A DNA stretch of 5,029 nt from Demequinaceae bacterium UBA4004 (GTDB lineage Bacteria; Actinomycetota; Actinomycetes; Actinomycetales; Demequinaceae): assembly GCA_002384765.1 (NCBI GenBank), contig DGBM01000037.1:1-5029 (forward strand). The letters run 5' to 3'. A model generated the notes under the pieces. The model was given only the letters and a program-made list of their open reading frames with translations, was not told the DNA's origin and made no database searches. A program made the translations under genes and the position numbers. Positions 4,790-5,029 of the stretch are shown here, in pieces. Position 1 is the first letter of the stretch. The number at the start of each line of letters is the position of its first letter.

Positions 4790-5029
4790 ATGGAAGCTCT
4801 TGACCTTGCGCGCTGGCAATTCGGCATCACTACCGTCTACCACTTCATCCTCGTCCCACTCACCCTCGGACTCTCCGTCCTGGTGGCGATCATGCAGACC
4901 GCCTGGGTACGTACGGGCAAGGAGAAGTGGCTACGCCTCACTAAGTTCTACGGGAAGCTGCTGCTCATCAACTTCGCGCTCGGTGTCGCGACCGGAATCG
5001 TGCAGGAGTTCCAGTTCGGCATGAACTGG
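4790..5029 (+). CDS. cydA: Cytochrome bd ubiquinol/menaquinol oxidase subunit I, 5' part (continues beyond window)
   Basis: Eighty codons are visible, open to the window end. The protein begins [19 protein letters not shown] and matches E. coli CydA closely along its length as I recall it. It shares the YHF-VPLTLG first helix, a TKFxGKL loop, and [10 protein letters not shown] followed by EFQFG-NW in the second helix. His18 corresponds to E. coli His19, a haem ligand in subunit I. Two membrane helices are visible (about 14-36 and 55-75). CydA with CydB forms the high-affinity quinol oxidase that reduces oxygen to water at low oxygen; the remaining haem ligands, Q-loop and cydB lie outside the window. 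The gene diverges from rne and is preceded by a strong ribosome binding site, a plausible -10 element and a DosR-like palindrome, consistent with oxygen- or redox-dependent control. Confidence 0.95.
   Translation, partial: MEALDLARWQFGITTVYHFILVPLTLGLSVLVAIMQTAWVRTGKEKWLRLTKFYGKLLLINFALGVATGIVQEFQFGMNW

Noticed and set aside
4785..5024. Frame starting at ATG 4785
   Set aside because: It is the +1 shadow of cydA. The true frame from 4790 gives a clear CydA sequence with proper ribosome binding site spacing.
1..5029. Mobile element, CRISPR array or tRNA
   Set aside because: No transposase or integrase, no spaced identical repeats and no cloverleaf were seen. The only tandem repeat is within rne.

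Overview
The window is GC-rich DNA from a high-GC Gram-positive bacterium (Actinomycetota; a Micrococcales-like origin is a guess). This rests on the strong G/C third-position bias, GTG starts, an LAAC-type lipoprotein, and an RNase E/G with a long Arg/Asp/Ser-rich N-terminal extension before the catalytic core. No mobile element, RNA gene or CRISPR array is visible.

Layout: (1) 1-636 (+) is the 3' part of a CcdA-family thiol-disulfide/cytochrome c biogenesis membrane protein, cut by the window edge. (2) 633-1814 (+) overlaps it by 4 bases (GTGA) and encodes a secreted lipoprotein with PQQ-type beta-propeller-like repeats. (3) 1808-4198 (-) is a complete ribonuclease E/G gene (rne) that converges on the lipoprotein gene; their ends overlap by 7 bp, and a long hairpin that may act as a terminator lies within the rne 3' end. 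(4) 4199-4789 is a 591-bp divergent intergenic region without a credible gene but rich in structure. The rne-proximal half has three compact stem-loops just ahead of the rne ribosome binding site. The cydA-proximal half has a cluster of GGGAC/GTCCC motifs, ending in an 18-bp palindrome with the spacing of a DosR/DevR box. (5) 4790-5029 (+) is the first 80 codons of cydA (cytochrome bd oxidase subunit I), running off the window.

Functionally, the two flanks concern redox and respiration (CcdA-type thiol/haem export chemistry and the low-oxygen cytochrome bd oxidase), with the central RNA-decay enzyme between them. The most notable observation is regulatory. The palindrome upstream of cydA lies about 43 bp before a plausible transcription start deduced from a TAnnnT -10 element, as expected for an activator binding next to RNA polymerase. 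This suggests hypoxia/redox two-component control of cytochrome bd by a DosR/DevR-like regulator; this is inference from sequence only. The second is the structured rne leader, which could serve RNase E autoregulation.
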